Assembly: GCF_000789255.1 (NCBI RefSeq)
Contig: NZ_CP009552.1
Location: 1,550,001 to 1,614,000 of the forward strand
Origin: Geoglobus acetivorans
GTDB lineage: Archaea > Halobacteriota > Archaeoglobi > Archaeoglobales > Archaeoglobaceae
Length of the DNA: 64,000 bases
Direction: 5' to 3'
Positions within the stretch are counted from its first letter, which is position 1. Each line of letters begins with the position of its first letter. The notes beneath the pieces were generated by a model that saw nothing but the letters and a program-made list of their open reading frames with translations, did no database searches and had not been told where the DNA came from. This document shows positions 17,574 to 26,613 of this stretch, piece by piece. Both the position numbers and the translations under genes were made by a program.

Positions 17574-18932
17574 TTATTTCCTTTTCGGCTCTATGAAGTC
17601 TTTGGGGGCGCTTTCGATCGGTTCGAGATATTTTCTCAGCACCTTTGGTATTTCAACTCTTCCATCTTCAAGCTGGAAGTTCTCGATTATTGCCGTTATC
17701 GCTCTGGTTGTGGCTATTGCCGTGGAGTTCAGAGTGTGGACAAAACCCTTTGATGGCATTCCTCTCTTCTCTGCAAACCTTATGTTCAGCCTGTAGCTCT
17801 GCCAGTCCGTGCAGTTTGAACATGATACCATCTCCCTGTACTTGCCCTGAGCCGGCATCCAGGCCTCGAGATCGTATTTTTTGGCAGCGACTATGCCCAG
17901 ATCACCAGTGCAGATGTTCACTATCCTGTAGGGTATGCCAAGACCCTGCCAGATTGCCTCAACGTTTTCAAGGAGCTTATCGTGCCAGTCCCAGCTTTCT
18001 TCTGGAAGGCAGTATATGAACTGCTCCACCTTGTGGAACTGATGGACTCTGAATATCCCTTTCGTATCCTTTCCGTGAGCTCCGGCTTCTTTCCTGAAGC
18101 AGGGTGAGACTCCGGCGTAAAGCAAGGGCAGCTCATCCTCCCCAAGAGTTTCGTTCATGTGCATTCCTGCAATGGGGTGTTCGGAGGTGGCGATGAGGTA
18201 CAGGTCCTCATCTTCAATCTTGTAAAGCACCTCTTCAAAGTCACTGAAGGCGGTTACGCCAGAATAGGCTTTTGAATTCATCATGTACGGGGGATTGACG
18301 ATCGTAAAGCCTTTCTTTTTCAGGAAATCGATTGCGTACGTGATCAGAGCGAGATCAAGCCAGACAAGGTCGTCAAGCAGATAGAAAAAGCGTGAACCGG
18401 CAACCTTGGCTGCCCTCTCAATATCTGCCCAGCCGAACTGCTCCACAGCATCGGCATGCCCTACGACCGGTGTGTCTATAACCTCATACTCTGCCTTGCC
18501 TTCACTCTGCTGGAGGAAAGCGTCGAGATGTTCCCTGAAAACTCTCGCCTTTCCCCAGAATTTTACGGGAACATTTTCGGTGTCATCCTCTCCAACGGGA
18601 ACTGACTCGTGAACCATGTTCGGTATTGAAAGCAGAACCCTGTCAAGCTCATCTTCAATTCTCTTAAGCTCCTCCTCGCCTTTTTTTACAAGCTCGGATA
18701 ATTTTTTCGCCTCTTCAATGAGCTTTCTCTTCTCCTCTCCCTGTGCCTTCTTTACCTTGGCAGAGAGCTGGTTTCTTTCTCTTCTGAGCTGATTCAGCCT
18801 GTAAAGCTCTTCCCTCCATTTTCTGTCAAGGGCAATTGCTTCCCCGATGATCTCGATACTCTCGCCTCTTTTCTTCTGAGATTCGATGAGGACCTCCGGG
18901 GCCTCTCTCAACGCTCTGAGTATGCTCCACAT
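17574..18932 (-). CDS. serS: Seryl-tRNA synthetase (standard type)
   Basis: The 452-residue class II synthetase has the N-terminal antiparallel coiled-coil arm (about residues 28-105) that holds the serine tRNA long variable arm. Class II motif 2 is seen near residue 280 (FRKEAGAHGKDTKGIFRVHQF), and motif 3 near 410 in TLNSTAIATTRAI. It is the common form, not the divergent methanogen SerRS. It lies just after a secreted metallopeptidase-like gene, with a 4-base gap. Confidence 0.95.
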   Translation of the reverse strand: MWSILRALREAPEVLIESQKKRGESIEIIGEAIALDRKWREELYRLNQLRRERNQLSAKVKKAQGEEKRKLIEEAKKLSELVKKGEEELKRIEDELDRVLLSIPNMVHESVPVGEDDTENVPVKFWGKARVFREHLDAFLQQSEGKAEYEVIDTPVVGHADAVEQFGWADIERAAKVAGSRFFYLLDDLVWLDLALITYAIDFLKKKGFTIVNPPYMMNSKAYSGVTAFSDFEEVLYKIEDEDLYLIATSEHPIAGMHMNETLGEDELPLLYAGVSPCFRKEAGAHGKDTKGIFRVHQFHKVEQFIYCLPEESWDWHDKLLENVEAIWQGLGIPYRIVNICTGDLGIVAAKKYDLEAWMPAQGKYREMVSCSNCTDWQSYRLNIRFAEKRGMPSKGFVHTLNSTAIATTRAITAIIENFQLEDGRVEIPKVLRKYLEPIESAPKDFIEPKRK

Positions 18933-18936
18933 CGTT

Positions 18937-19968
18937 TCATACCTCCAGGAAGTGTGATGTCAGGGTTACATAATTTCCGTCCAGCTCAACCTTTATTTTT
19001 TGCGGCAGATATTTCCCTTCTATGGTGTATTGGCCATCCTCAAAGTTTCCGAGTATTTTTAGCATGTTGTTAACTGCATAATAAAACTCTACCGCATCTT
19101 TTCTGCTGTCGAATGATATCTTCCACTGCCAGCCAGTGTCATTCAGGGTGTACGCATCCCCGTTCCAGCCTTCTGCCGCAACCCACGCTATGGAATCGTC
19201 GGTGTGAGCCCCGAGGAAAAACAGCATGAATAGCTCCCCGAGCCTGTTCTGGTTGTCTCCAATGGAAACTCTCTCGAAACCCTCTCCTGCGAAGTACTTC
19301 TCAGGATGAATCACCTGTTCCATTGTGGTTGGCGGACGTTTTAACAGAGAAACGGTGTCGTTTGTTCTGTTAAACACCTCGATGGCCAGGTTGTACCCAA
19401 AGAGGTAGGGCGCATAGCCGAGCAGGAAATATGCGTTTTCTTCATCAATCTCGCTCAGGGATTCCTTTGTGTAGTTTTCTCCGGCAAGCACCCTGGAAAT
19501 TAACTTTGCATCTCCCTCAATGGTTGAAGCTTTTGCCTTTTCACCGTCGAAAGTTCCATCGGAAGTTATGTTGAACCTTTCCTGATAGAGGTGTTCAAGT
19601 TCATGGTAAACGGTCCTCCTGAAAGTTTCCTCGTTAAAGTTGTCCTTCACGACGTATATCTTTCCTTCCCAGGTGAATGCAACAAAACTCGACAGATCAT
19701 GTTCTTTGGCTTTTTTGAAGCTGTAGTTTGCTGGAAGGAGCATCATTGCCTTGTAAAAAACCTCATCTTTTTGGTCATAGCTTCCCCATTTTTCTATTAC
19801 CCATTCAGTATCAACAATCTTCAGTTCAGGATTGAGATCGGTGTTTCGGAATGCGTTGAAGGTTTTCAGGGCACCATCGTAATTTTTTCTTATATCTGCA
19901 TCAGTCTGAGTTGTACAGGCAAGAACGAGTGCTGTGAGAAAAATAAGTGAAAGGATTCTCCAATTCAT
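18937..19968 (-). CDS. Predicted lipoprotein with an HExxH metallopeptidase-like motif
   Basis: The 343-residue protein has an N-terminal hydrophobic segment ending in a lipobox-like ALVLAC near residue 18, so it is probably tethered outside the cell. YHELEHLYQ near residue 136 is an HExxH zinc-protease motif, and EGDAKLISR about 25 residues later could supply the third ligand Glu, as in gluzincins. The rest is not recognised. It overlaps the SufB-like gene by 4 bases, which may be chance cotranscription. The peptidase activity is inference from the motif. Confidence 0.6.
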   Translation of the reverse strand: MNWRILSLIFLTALVLACTTQTDADIRKNYDGALKTFNAFRNTDLNPELKIVDTEWVIEKWGSYDQKDEVFYKAMMLLPANYSFKKAKEHDLSSFVAFTWEGKIYVVKDNFNEETFRRTVYHELEHLYQERFNITSDGTFDGEKAKASTIEGDAKLISRVLAGENYTKESLSEIDEENAYFLLGYAPYLFGYNLAIEVFNRTNDTVSLLKRPPTTMEQVIHPEKYFAGEGFERVSIGDNQNRLGELFMLFFLGAHTDDSIAWVAAEGWNGDAYTLNDTGWQWKISFDSRKDAVEFYYAVNNMLKILGNFEDGQYTIEGKYLPQKIKVELDGNYVTLTSHFLEV

Positions 19969-21077
19969 AAAAGGTCTTTTTCGACCAGACTTATAGCCTT
20001 GTCGATTTCCGCTTTCAGCATCTCTGGAATGTCCTTAATCTCGAGGTCAAGGAACCCCCGTATAATGGCAGATGTGGCTTCATCTCTCGAAAATCCCCTC
20101 GCCATGAGATAGTAAATCTCCTCCTCGGCAATTTTTCCTATTGCTGCCTCGTGACTCAGCTCCACATCAGGATATTTTGCCTCAAGTTCGGGGATCGCAA
20201 CAATGCTTCCGTTCTGAGAGAGCATGAGTCCCTTGCATTCAAGGTGTCCCTTTACCTCCGGAGCATTACCGACAAGACTTCCCCTCGCGACAATCCTCCC
20301 TCCTCTGCTGATAGCTCTTGAAATAATCTCTGCACTGCTGTTTTCACCGTTCAGCACGGCTCTGCTTCCAATATCCACAATGGAACCTTCAAGCCCAACG
20401 ACAATGCTGCTGAAAATTGCTCTTGAGTTCCTGCCATTCAGAAATGCCGTGGGATACATCTGAACGAGCCTGACAGGATTCATGAGGACGTAGTTGCTTA
20501 TGAACGTGCCGTTTTCCTCGACAATTGCAGCACTTCTTGGTCTCACCTCTATGTCGCTTTCCCAGCTGTGTATCATTGTGAATGTAAGTCTGGCGTCCTT
20601 TTTAACGAAGAATTCCGATATTCCGATGTGCAATCCGGCGGCAACTCCCGGGTGGGAAGTGCAGCCGGAAATTATGTTGAGCTCACTCCCCTCCTCTGCT
20701 ATGATTATGTTGTGCACTTTCTGTTTGTGTCCCTGTGTCCTCAGGTAGAGGCAGGCTTCTACAGGAAACTGGACTCTGACTCCTTTTTTGGCCCGGATAA
20801 AGTAACCATTAACGTCGGGAGAATCGGCTTCTCTTGTATAGTCGTCCTGATCCTTCTTAACAGCTTTCCAGAAATAGTCTCTCAGCCAGTCATACTTTTC
20901 CAGGGCGTTTTTTATGCTCATTATCTCAACGCCCTCAAAAAAGCTCCTGGAGATCACGCTCTCCTGATCGATCTGAACAAATGTTGCGCTCCTTCTGTCA
21001 CTTTCAAGCTCTATCCCAACGCTCTCCAGTCTCCTTTTTACTTGGTCTGATTCAAGTTCTGAAATTCTCTCAGACAT
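19965..21077 (-). CDS. SufB/SufD-family Fe-S cluster assembly scaffold
   Basis: About 370 residues with the SufBD beta-helix pattern: HNIIIAEEGSELNIISGC, VEENGTFISNY, and SHEAAIGKIAEEEIYYLMARG near the C-terminus. SufBD proteins bind the SufC ATPase and build Fe-S clusters. The ATG at 21077 is chosen because GAGGGG lies about 10 bases upstream; it overlaps sufC by 40 bases. Only one SufBD protein is encoded here, as in many archaea, so it may act as a homodimer. Confidence 0.88.
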   Translation of the reverse strand: MSERISELESDQVKRRLESVGIELESDRRSATFVQIDQESVISRSFFEGVEIMSIKNALEKYDWLRDYFWKAVKKDQDDYTREADSPDVNGYFIRAKKGVRVQFPVEACLYLRTQGHKQKVHNIIIAEEGSELNIISGCTSHPGVAAGLHIGISEFFVKKDARLTFTMIHSWESDIEVRPRSAAIVEENGTFISNYVLMNPVRLVQMYPTAFLNGRNSRAIFSSIVVGLEGSIVDIGSRAVLNGENSSAEIISRAISRGGRIVARGSLVGNAPEVKGHLECKGLMLSQNGSIVAIPELEAKYPDVELSHEAAIGKIAEEEIYYLMARGFSRDEATSAIIRGFLDLEIKDIPEMLKAEIDKAISLVEKDLL

Positions 21078-21817
21078 TTTTTCACACACCCCTCATACCC
21101 GTATTTCCTGACATCATCGAGGATTTCATACGGATTGCCGATGCAGGCGAGCTTGCCTCTGTACAGAATTACACCGTAATCCGCATCGACATAATCGAGA
21201 ATGTTGCCCGTGTGGGTGATTATAATCCCGGATTTTCTCCGTTCTTCTTTTGGAACTTCTCTCTGCAGGAGCTTTCTTATTGCCTCTCCTACGAGAGCAA
21301 CATTCTCTATATCCACGCCGCTGTCAGGTTCATCAAGCATTATAAAGTCAGGATCCATCACAAGTAGCTGGAGCAGTTCGCTCCTTTTCACCTCCCCTCC
21401 TGAAAAACCTCTGTTTATGTCTCTATCCAGAAAATCGCTCATGTTCAGGTATTCTGCATACTCATAAATTCTCTCCTCTGGAATTCCTCTTTTCTCGGCA
21501 ATCTTTTTCAGAACATCAATCAGCTTGACTCCATTTATCGCCGGAGGGGTTTGAAAAGCTATGCCCATCCCGAGATTTGCCCTGTAATCCGTGTCTTTTT
21601 CGGTTATATCCCTGCCTTTGAACACGATTCTGCCGTCGAACACACGGTAGTTCGGATTTCCTATCAGCGTGTTCATCAGTGTGGATTTTCCGCTGCCATT
21701 GGGCCCAAAAAGCGCCAGCGTTTCGCCCCTCTTGATGTACAAATTTATGTTCGTCAGAACTTTTCTCTCTCCGACCTTTACGCCAAGATTGACGACTCTA
21801 AGCATATCCTTGTCCAT
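21038..21817 (-). CDS. sufC: Fe-S cluster assembly ATPase SufC
   Basis: The protein is about 259 residues, with Walker A GPNGSGKST, signature FSGGEVKRSELLQ and Walker B FIMLDEPDSGVD. The GGEvKR variant and the SGVD after Walker B are typical of SufC and not of transporters. It powers the SufB-like scaffold encoded next. The ATG at 21817 follows AAAAAGGTGAT; ATG or GTG codons at 21796-21826 are alternatives. Confidence 0.93.
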   Translation of the reverse strand: MDKDMLRVVNLGVKVGERKVLTNINLYIKRGETLALFGPNGSGKSTLMNTLIGNPNYRVFDGRIVFKGRDITEKDTDYRANLGMGIAFQTPPAINGVKLIDVLKKIAEKRGIPEERIYEYAEYLNMSDFLDRDINRGFSGGEVKRSELLQLLVMDPDFIMLDEPDSGVDIENVALVGEAIRKLLQREVPKEERRKSGIIITHTGNILDYVDADYGVILYRGKLACIGNPYEILDDVRKYGYEGCVKKCLREFQNLNQTK

Positions 21818-21861
21818 GAGCATCACCTTTTTTGTGTCAGAAGTTGTTTATTCCCTCAGGT

Positions 21862-21871
21862 CATATAAATA
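21862..21871 (-). promoter_or_regulatory. TATA box of the suf operon
   Basis: On the minus strand TATTTATATG lies about 45 bases before the SufC ATG. The rest of the region up to 22006 is AT-rich, with no further feature that I can name. Confidence 0.45.
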
Positions 21872-22006
21872 GGTTGCAGAAGTGTCGAAAATTTGCTCAA
21901 ATCCGGTCATATTTTTTATTTAACAGTGTTATACTTTTAGCATCTCAGATTAATGAAAGCATGCAGTAAATGGAAAAGAAAAATCCGGGCTTCAAATCAA
22001 AAATTT

Positions 22007-22471
22007 TTAAAATTCCACTATACTAACAACCCCATCCTCGTATATCGCATAGCTTCTTTTACCTGTCAGATATCCGCAGGACTCTCCGGGGTTTATTACA
22101 AGTTTGCTGCCATCTCTGACTATCCTGGCCTCGTGCGTGTGGCCGGTAACCACGATATCGTATTTCTTCTCCAGAATCTTCAGCAAGCCCGGATTAGTGC
22201 CGTGATAGACTGCAATGCCCTCTGCATAAACAACCTCTCCCGAAACCCATCCCATTTCCAGTGCGATTTCTGTCAGCTTGCTCCTGTCACCGTCGTTGTT
22301 TCCAAAAGCAATGTACAGTTTTTCAATCTCTGAAAACCTTCTCAATGCGAATGGAGAGATCACATCTCCAGCGTGTACAAAAAAGTCGACCTTTTCATTT
22401 TTTATTTCCGAAATCAGGTCATTTATGGCGTCAATGCTGTCGTGGGTGTCTGAAAAGGCGACGAACTTCAT
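22007..22471 (-). CDS. Small metallophosphoesterase, YfcE/MJ0936 family
   Basis: The 154-residue protein has all the metallophosphoesterase metal motifs: FSDTHD near residue 6, HAGD near 34, GNND near 58, and GHTHEA near 117. The small one-domain form matches the MJ0936/YfcE phosphodiesterases, which act on phosphodiesters in vitro with Mn or Ni. The biological substrate is unknown. It stands alone. Confidence 0.88.
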   Translation of the reverse strand: MKFVAFSDTHDSIDAINDLISEIKNEKVDFFVHAGDVISPFALRRFSEIEKLYIAFGNNDGDRSKLTEIALEMGWVSGEVVYAEGIAVYHGTNPGLLKILEKKYDIVVTGHTHEARIVRDGSKLVINPGESCGYLTGKRSYAIYEDGVVSIVEF

Positions 22472-22516
22472 GTTCTCAATACTCTTTGGAGAAATAATAA
22501 GGTTTATCCTCCTAGC

Positions 22517-23161
22517 TCAGAGACCGCATGCAGATTCAAGCATGCAGATCGCCTTGTATGTGGCGTAAAGACTCGTTTTGGGCGTATCGCCAAATCCGGC
22601 AAATCTCGCTTCTGCACGTTCGAAGATTTTGAGGGTCTCTTTTTCGAATTCGCCATGAGGGAATGCCCCAATACAAACTGTTATATTTTTGACCCCCCTC
22701 TCAAGCAACGCTTTCCGGTCATGGCCTTCTCTCAGGACCACAGTATTTTCGGTGAGGAGTTCTGGCAGAGAGAGGTCTGTAAAACTCAGAAGAATCTCAT
22801 CTCCTGAGGAAATCGTTTTTTTCCTGAACAGGTCTTCCATCAAACCCACAAACCGGTTGTAGTTTCTGGGAATTCTCGTCCTGCAATTCACCATGATGAC
22901 CTCGCCTTTGAGTGTATGGATATAGATTTCCGGTTTAAGTGCGGAATCCAGCACCGCCAGCAGACACTGGTGAATTATGTCTGGCCTGCCCCTTTTTTCT
23001 CGATTTTCAATGTTTTTCATGGCCTGATGATGTCTGGAGTCATCAAGAATCATAGTTTCGGGACTCTTTTTTCTCCTTTTGGCGTCACGCATGATTGCGG
23101 GGTGGTTGGAGATCTCTTCAGGTATTGTTTCAAGAGATGCCTCTACAAAAATAAACCTCAT
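22517..23161 (-). CDS. nep1: rRNA small-subunit pseudouridine N1-methyltransferase Nep1
   Basis: The 214-residue protein has the Nep1/EMG1 pattern, including DDSRHHQAM near residue 41, KRGRPDIIHQCLL near 59, the IHT segment near 80, and CIGAFPHGEF near 165 in the trefoil-knot SPOUT fold. It methylates a pseudouridine of 16S rRNA and helps ribosome assembly. The ATG at 23161 (MRFIFVEASLE) fits the family, so the longer open frame is not used. It follows a ferredoxin gene with a 32-base gap. Confidence 0.92.
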   Translation of the reverse strand: MRFIFVEASLETIPEEISNHPAIMRDAKRRKKSPETMILDDSRHHQAMKNIENREKRGRPDIIHQCLLAVLDSALKPEIYIHTLKGEVIMVNCRTRIPRNYNRFVGLMEDLFRKKTISSGDEILLSFTDLSLPELLTENTVVLREGHDRKALLERGVKNITVCIGAFPHGEFEKETLKIFERAEARFAGFGDTPKTSLYATYKAICMLESACGL

Positions 23162-23193
23162 GAATGACGTTTTGAAATAGTCGTATTGAAATT

Positions 23194-23418
23194 TTACGCT
23201 TCCCTCACAATACTGACGCATTTTGTCGGGCAGATTTTCTCACATTTCCTGCATCCAATGCATTTCTCCTGATTTACCGGGAATGGCATCGGCTTTTTGA
23301 ATTTCCTTCCAAGGAAGTTGAACTCGACCATTCTCCACTCCCAGACGCCCTGATCACACACATCAATACACTCCCCAGCGCCACCGCATCTCCTCGCATC
23401 GAATTCCACTTTGAACAT
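23194..23418 (-). CDS. Small two-cluster ferredoxin with one cysteine missing from the first motif
   Basis: This 74-residue protein has a second motif that is complete, CIGCRKCEKICP, at residues 53-64, followed by TKC. The first, C-x5-C-x3-C at residues 11-21 (CGGAGECIDVC), has Ala where the second Cys of a [4Fe-4S] motif belongs. The protein may therefore hold one [3Fe-4S] and one [4Fe-4S] cluster. Partner unknown. It is the first gene ahead of nep1, and its start is about 45 bases from the divergent gene at 23465. Confidence 0.82.
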   Translation of the reverse strand: MFKVEFDARRCGGAGECIDVCDQGVWEWRMVEFNFLGRKFKKPMPFPVNQEKCIGCRKCEKICPTKCVSIVREA

Positions 23419-23464
23419 AACTCCTCCGAAAAAGCTATTTGATTAAAAACAGGTTCTGGTTTTG

Positions 23465-24412
23465 ATGGACAATAACAAAACCGACCTCCTGCAGATGATT
23501 GGTGAGCTGAAAAACTTTCCGGGCATAATCAGAAAAAGGCATGCTGGACTTTTCAGGGATCTCACATCAGATTTCTTTGGAGAGGATGCAGGGTACTTTG
23601 AGCTTGGAGATTATGATGTGGTGATCACCGCCGACGGAATCTGGCACAGGGTACTGGAAGCAGACCTTTACTGGGGGGGTTTTGTTTCAATACTCGTGAA
23701 CATCCACGACATCTACGCAATGGGTGCCAGGCCGGTGATGGCGGTGAACGTCGTTTCGGCGAGAGATGAAAAAAGCCTGCTTGAAATTAAAAGGGGAATG
23801 AAGGATGCTGTGGAAAAGTTTGGCGTGAGGGTCGTGAAGGGACATGTTCATCCGGATGCAAATGAGAATTCTGTGGATGTTGCGATGCTCGGGATTGCGA
23901 GGAAAGGAATGATAATCAGATCAAACGGAGCAAGAGATGGGGATTACATTATTGCGGCCGTTGATGTTGATGGCAGCCCTCACAGACTGCTTCCTCTGAA
24001 TTTCGACTCCACGAACAAACCGGGCAAAGTTCTGATACACCAGCTGGAATCTATGGTTGAGCTTGCAGAAAAAAAACTTGTCAATGCCGGGAAAGACATA
24101 AGCAATGCCGGAATTTTGGGCACCGTGGCAATGATGCTGGAGTCAAGCGGTAAAGGAGGTTACATTGACCTGAGGAGACTGCCCCTCCCTGAAAACATCT
24201 CGCTGATTCAGTGGCTTAAAACATATCCTGCCTGCGGTTTTGTTGTTTCTGCCGGGAATCCTGACCGGGTTCTTGAGGTGTTCAGGAATCACGGGCTATG
24301 TGCTGAGGTTATTGGCAGGGTTGATGACTCACATGAGCTGAAGTTGAGAGATGGAGTGGATGAAGCCATTTTCTTCGATTTTAGAAATGAAAGCATCTTC
24401 GGCTTAAAGTAG
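23465..24412 (+). CDS. AIR synthase/ThiL-superfamily protein, methanogenesis marker 2-like
   Basis: The 315-residue protein has the PurM/ThiL/SelD fold pattern: GEDAGYFELGDYDVVITADG near residue 36, VNIHDIYAMGARPVMAVNVV near 80, and SNAGILGTVAMMLESSGKGG near 217. These are ATP- and metal-binding elements of the superfamily. The overall form resembles the marker-2 proteins conserved in methanogens and Archaeoglobus, whose function is not settled. Thiamine-monophosphate kinase is less likely given sequence differences around the acidic loop. The ATG at 23465 is used in preference to the TTG just before it. Confidence 0.7.
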   Translation: MDNNKTDLLQMIGELKNFPGIIRKRHAGLFRDLTSDFFGEDAGYFELGDYDVVITADGIWHRVLEADLYWGGFVSILVNIHDIYAMGARPVMAVNVVSARDEKSLLEIKRGMKDAVEKFGVRVVKGHVHPDANENSVDVAMLGIARKGMIIRSNGARDGDYIIAAVDVDGSPHRLLPLNFDSTNKPGKVLIHQLESMVELAEKKLVNAGKDISNAGILGTVAMMLESSGKGGYIDLRRLPLPENISLIQWLKTYPACGFVVSAGNPDRVLEVFRNHGLCAEVIGRVDDSHELKLRDGVDEAIFFDFRNESIFGLK

Positions 24413-25138
24413 CCGGGTGATCAGGTAAGTGAGGACGTCTCCCAGAAAGAAGGCGATAACGTAGCCGACTGTGATAAAAATTATAAACGGTATTTGCGGA
24501 GTGACCCAGACTTTTTCGACCTTTCCTTCTCTCTTTGCTTTTTTGAGGGCTTTGATCATCGCACTGTCGGGTTCCACTCCTCTTTTAACTCTCGTGAACT
24601 CCCCTTTGTCATTCACAAATTCCAGCAGGGCGTGATGCTCGGGAATGGATTCCGCATCCACCCTTTTCCCTATGAAGTAATAGAAAGGGTATTTCCTGAA
24701 TCCCCTCGCTCCTTCCTTCAGAAGGTTCCGGATAAGGAAATAGACAACGAACAGGGGAGCAAATATGACTGCATTGGCAAGGGTTGAGAACGCAAAGGAA
24801 AAGCCTTTCATCAGGACTGGAAACACGGAGAATGATGGGTAGAACGGGAATGCAACCGAGATAACCATCAGGGCTTTCGCATCTGCACCGCCGTAAAATC
24901 CGAGGCAGTAGAAAACGTATGATATAAGAATGACGAAAACTGCCTGAAAAATGGCAAGATAGAGTTCGAATCTGAGATGCGGATAAAGTACAAGCTCCAG
25001 GAACACAAATGGCAAGAGTGCAGCGAGAAAGACCTTCCATACCCTGTTGGGAATTATTCTGCTTTTCCAGTCCAGCCTGCTTGCGTAAATTAGTATCGCA
25101 AGGCCTGTGAGAAATTTAATGGCCGTTATCCCTTCCAT
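24404..25138 (-). CDS. A24-family prepilin/preflagellin peptidase
   Basis: The 244-residue polytopic membrane protein has the two catalytic Asp sites of this aspartic peptidase family. The first is DWKSRIIPNRVW near residue 23, and the second is the GGAD motif in FYGGADAKALM near residue 83. A cytoplasmic charged loop (about residues 155-215) lies before the last helix. Such enzymes cut class III signal peptides of pilins or archaellins. No pilin gene is close. Its 5' end overlaps the homoserine dehydrogenase gene by 23 bases. Confidence 0.83.
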   Translation of the reverse strand: MEGITAIKFLTGLAILIYASRLDWKSRIIPNRVWKVFLAALLPFVFLELVLYPHLRFELYLAIFQAVFVILISYVFYCLGFYGGADAKALMVISVAFPFYPSFSVFPVLMKGFSFAFSTLANAVIFAPLFVVYFLIRNLLKEGARGFRKYPFYYFIGKRVDAESIPEHHALLEFVNDKGEFTRVKRGVEPDSAMIKALKKAKREGKVEKVWVTPQIPFIIFITVGYVIAFFLGDVLTYLITRLL

Positions 25139-26111
25139 AGATATCTACCATGTCGGAGATTATTGCGCTTGCTGTTTCCCTGTCTCCTGCGCCCTTTCCG
25201 ATAACAAAGACTTCTCCAGCGAGATCTGTCTCCACGAGCAGGGCGTTCAACGTTCCGTATATTGCAAGAGGGTTGGTTACCTTAATGAGTCTTGGCGAGA
25301 CCTCGAGTTTGCCCCTGCTGTCCGCCTCTGCAACAAGCCGTATGGTGTATCCTTTTTCGCCCGCGACCTCAAAGGCCTCGGGGGTTATGTCCTCTATACC
25401 CACAATCCTCACACTGCTGAACTTTGCATCGAAGGAAAAGGCTGTGTTTGCAAGAATAACGAGCTTCGCTCCTGCATCGTAGCCCTTTACATCATACTCG
25501 GGGTTTGCCTCGGCAATTCCCAGTTCCTGCGCTTCGCTCAGAATCTGAGAATATGGCATTTTTTCCCTCTCCATTCTGGAGAGTATGTAATTGGTCGTGC
25601 CGTTAAGAATTCCCCTCAACCTGAAAATCTGGTTGCCTGCAAGCTCTCTCTTTATGAGCTTCACAACGGGCATCGCTCCCCCCACGGTCGCCTCATAGCC
25701 CATTCTTGCTCCGTTCTTCTCGGCAAGCCTGAACAGCTCTCTAAATGCCACAACAAGGGGGCCTTTACTTGAGGTTATCACATCCCTCCCCATGCTGAGA
25801 GCCTGTTTGATGTAGCTTAATCCCGGCTCTCCCGTAAACACGTCTGTTGGTGTCGTATCAATCAGAAGGTCAAATTCCACATTTTCCATAAGCTCATCAG
25901 CTTTCATATCTCCGGGCAGCCTTCCATGTCTGAGTTTGTATTCCACGGCATATTTCAGATCAATATCTCCATGAATCGAGCTTTTTGAATCAGCTATGGC
26001 GACAACTTCGAATTTGCCTATCTTTTTCTCGATAAGCTCTCTGTTGTTTGTCAGCGCCCTTGCAACGCCTCTTCCCACGTTTCCGAAGCCAAAAATCGCC
26101 ACCCTAATCAT
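25116..26111 (-). CDS. hom: Homoserine dehydrogenase
   Basis: The 331-residue enzyme has the NAD(P)-binding GFGNVGRGVARAL at the N-terminus, SSKGPLV near residue 114 and GGAMPVVKLIK near residue 143. The catalytic region around 205 reads YDVKGYDAGAKL. It reduces aspartate semialdehyde to homoserine for threonine and methionine. It lacks a C-terminal ACT domain; the ACT protein encoded just upstream overlaps it and probably supplies regulation. The ATG at 26111 is preceded by GAGG; an ATG six bases earlier is possible. Confidence 0.93.
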   Translation of the reverse strand: MIRVAIFGFGNVGRGVARALTNNRELIEKKIGKFEVVAIADSKSSIHGDIDLKYAVEYKLRHGRLPGDMKADELMENVEFDLLIDTTPTDVFTGEPGLSYIKQALSMGRDVITSSKGPLVVAFRELFRLAEKNGARMGYEATVGGAMPVVKLIKRELAGNQIFRLRGILNGTTNYILSRMEREKMPYSQILSEAQELGIAEANPEYDVKGYDAGAKLVILANTAFSFDAKFSSVRIVGIEDITPEAFEVAGEKGYTIRLVAEADSRGKLEVSPRLIKVTNPLAIYGTLNALLVETDLAGEVFVIGKGAGDRETASAIISDMVDIYGRDNGH

Positions 26112-26613
26112 ACGCATCCTCGTTTAAAGGTTCTATAACCGTGATATTTTTGTCCGAACATATTTCCTTGAGAATCTGTATTGCTTCCTTCAGCTCTTTC
26201 TTGCCTCTCGCTGAAATGGTGATAAGGGCTGTCGATGGGGCGTTCAGTTTCGGCATCGTTATGTGCATCTCCACGACCTCTGCAAACCCTGACTCATCTA
26301 TTCTGTTCACCGTGTCGCTCAGGTCGGTGTGAATTATATGTCCGATCAGCAAAACGCTTGCAGTAGCCTTCAGCCTCACTTCGTTGAAGCTTCTGATGTA
26401 TATTCCCGACTCTCTAATTCTGCCAATAACCTCGTCGAACCTGTCAGAGTCAATGTCGATCACGAATTCCACCGGTATTCGTTTGAGCGGCGAAATTCTG
26501 TGCCTGTCATGGACTATGCTGATTATATTGCCACCAAGCCGGGAAATCGGCTCAATAACTCTCAAGAGCTGTCCGGGCTTATCTTCCAGCTCGACGACCA
26601 GTGTTACAATCAT
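26104..26613 (-). CDS. ACT-domain protein, probable regulator of homoserine dehydrogenase
   Basis: The 169-residue protein starts with an ACT domain ([24 protein letters not shown]), and a second ACT-like half begins near residue 80. It overlaps the homoserine dehydrogenase gene downstream and the aminotransferase gene upstream by a few bases each, so all three are translated from one message. By analogy to fused ACT domains it likely binds threonine or a branched-chain amino acid. That ligand is inference. Confidence 0.8.
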   Translation of the reverse strand: MIVTLVVELEDKPGQLLRVIEPISRLGGNIISIVHDRHRISPLKRIPVEFVIDIDSDRFDEVIGRIRESGIYIRSFNEVRLKATASVLLIGHIIHTDLSDTVNRIDESGFAEVVEMHITMPKLNAPSTALITISARGKKELKEAIQILKEICSDKNITVIEPLNEDAYD

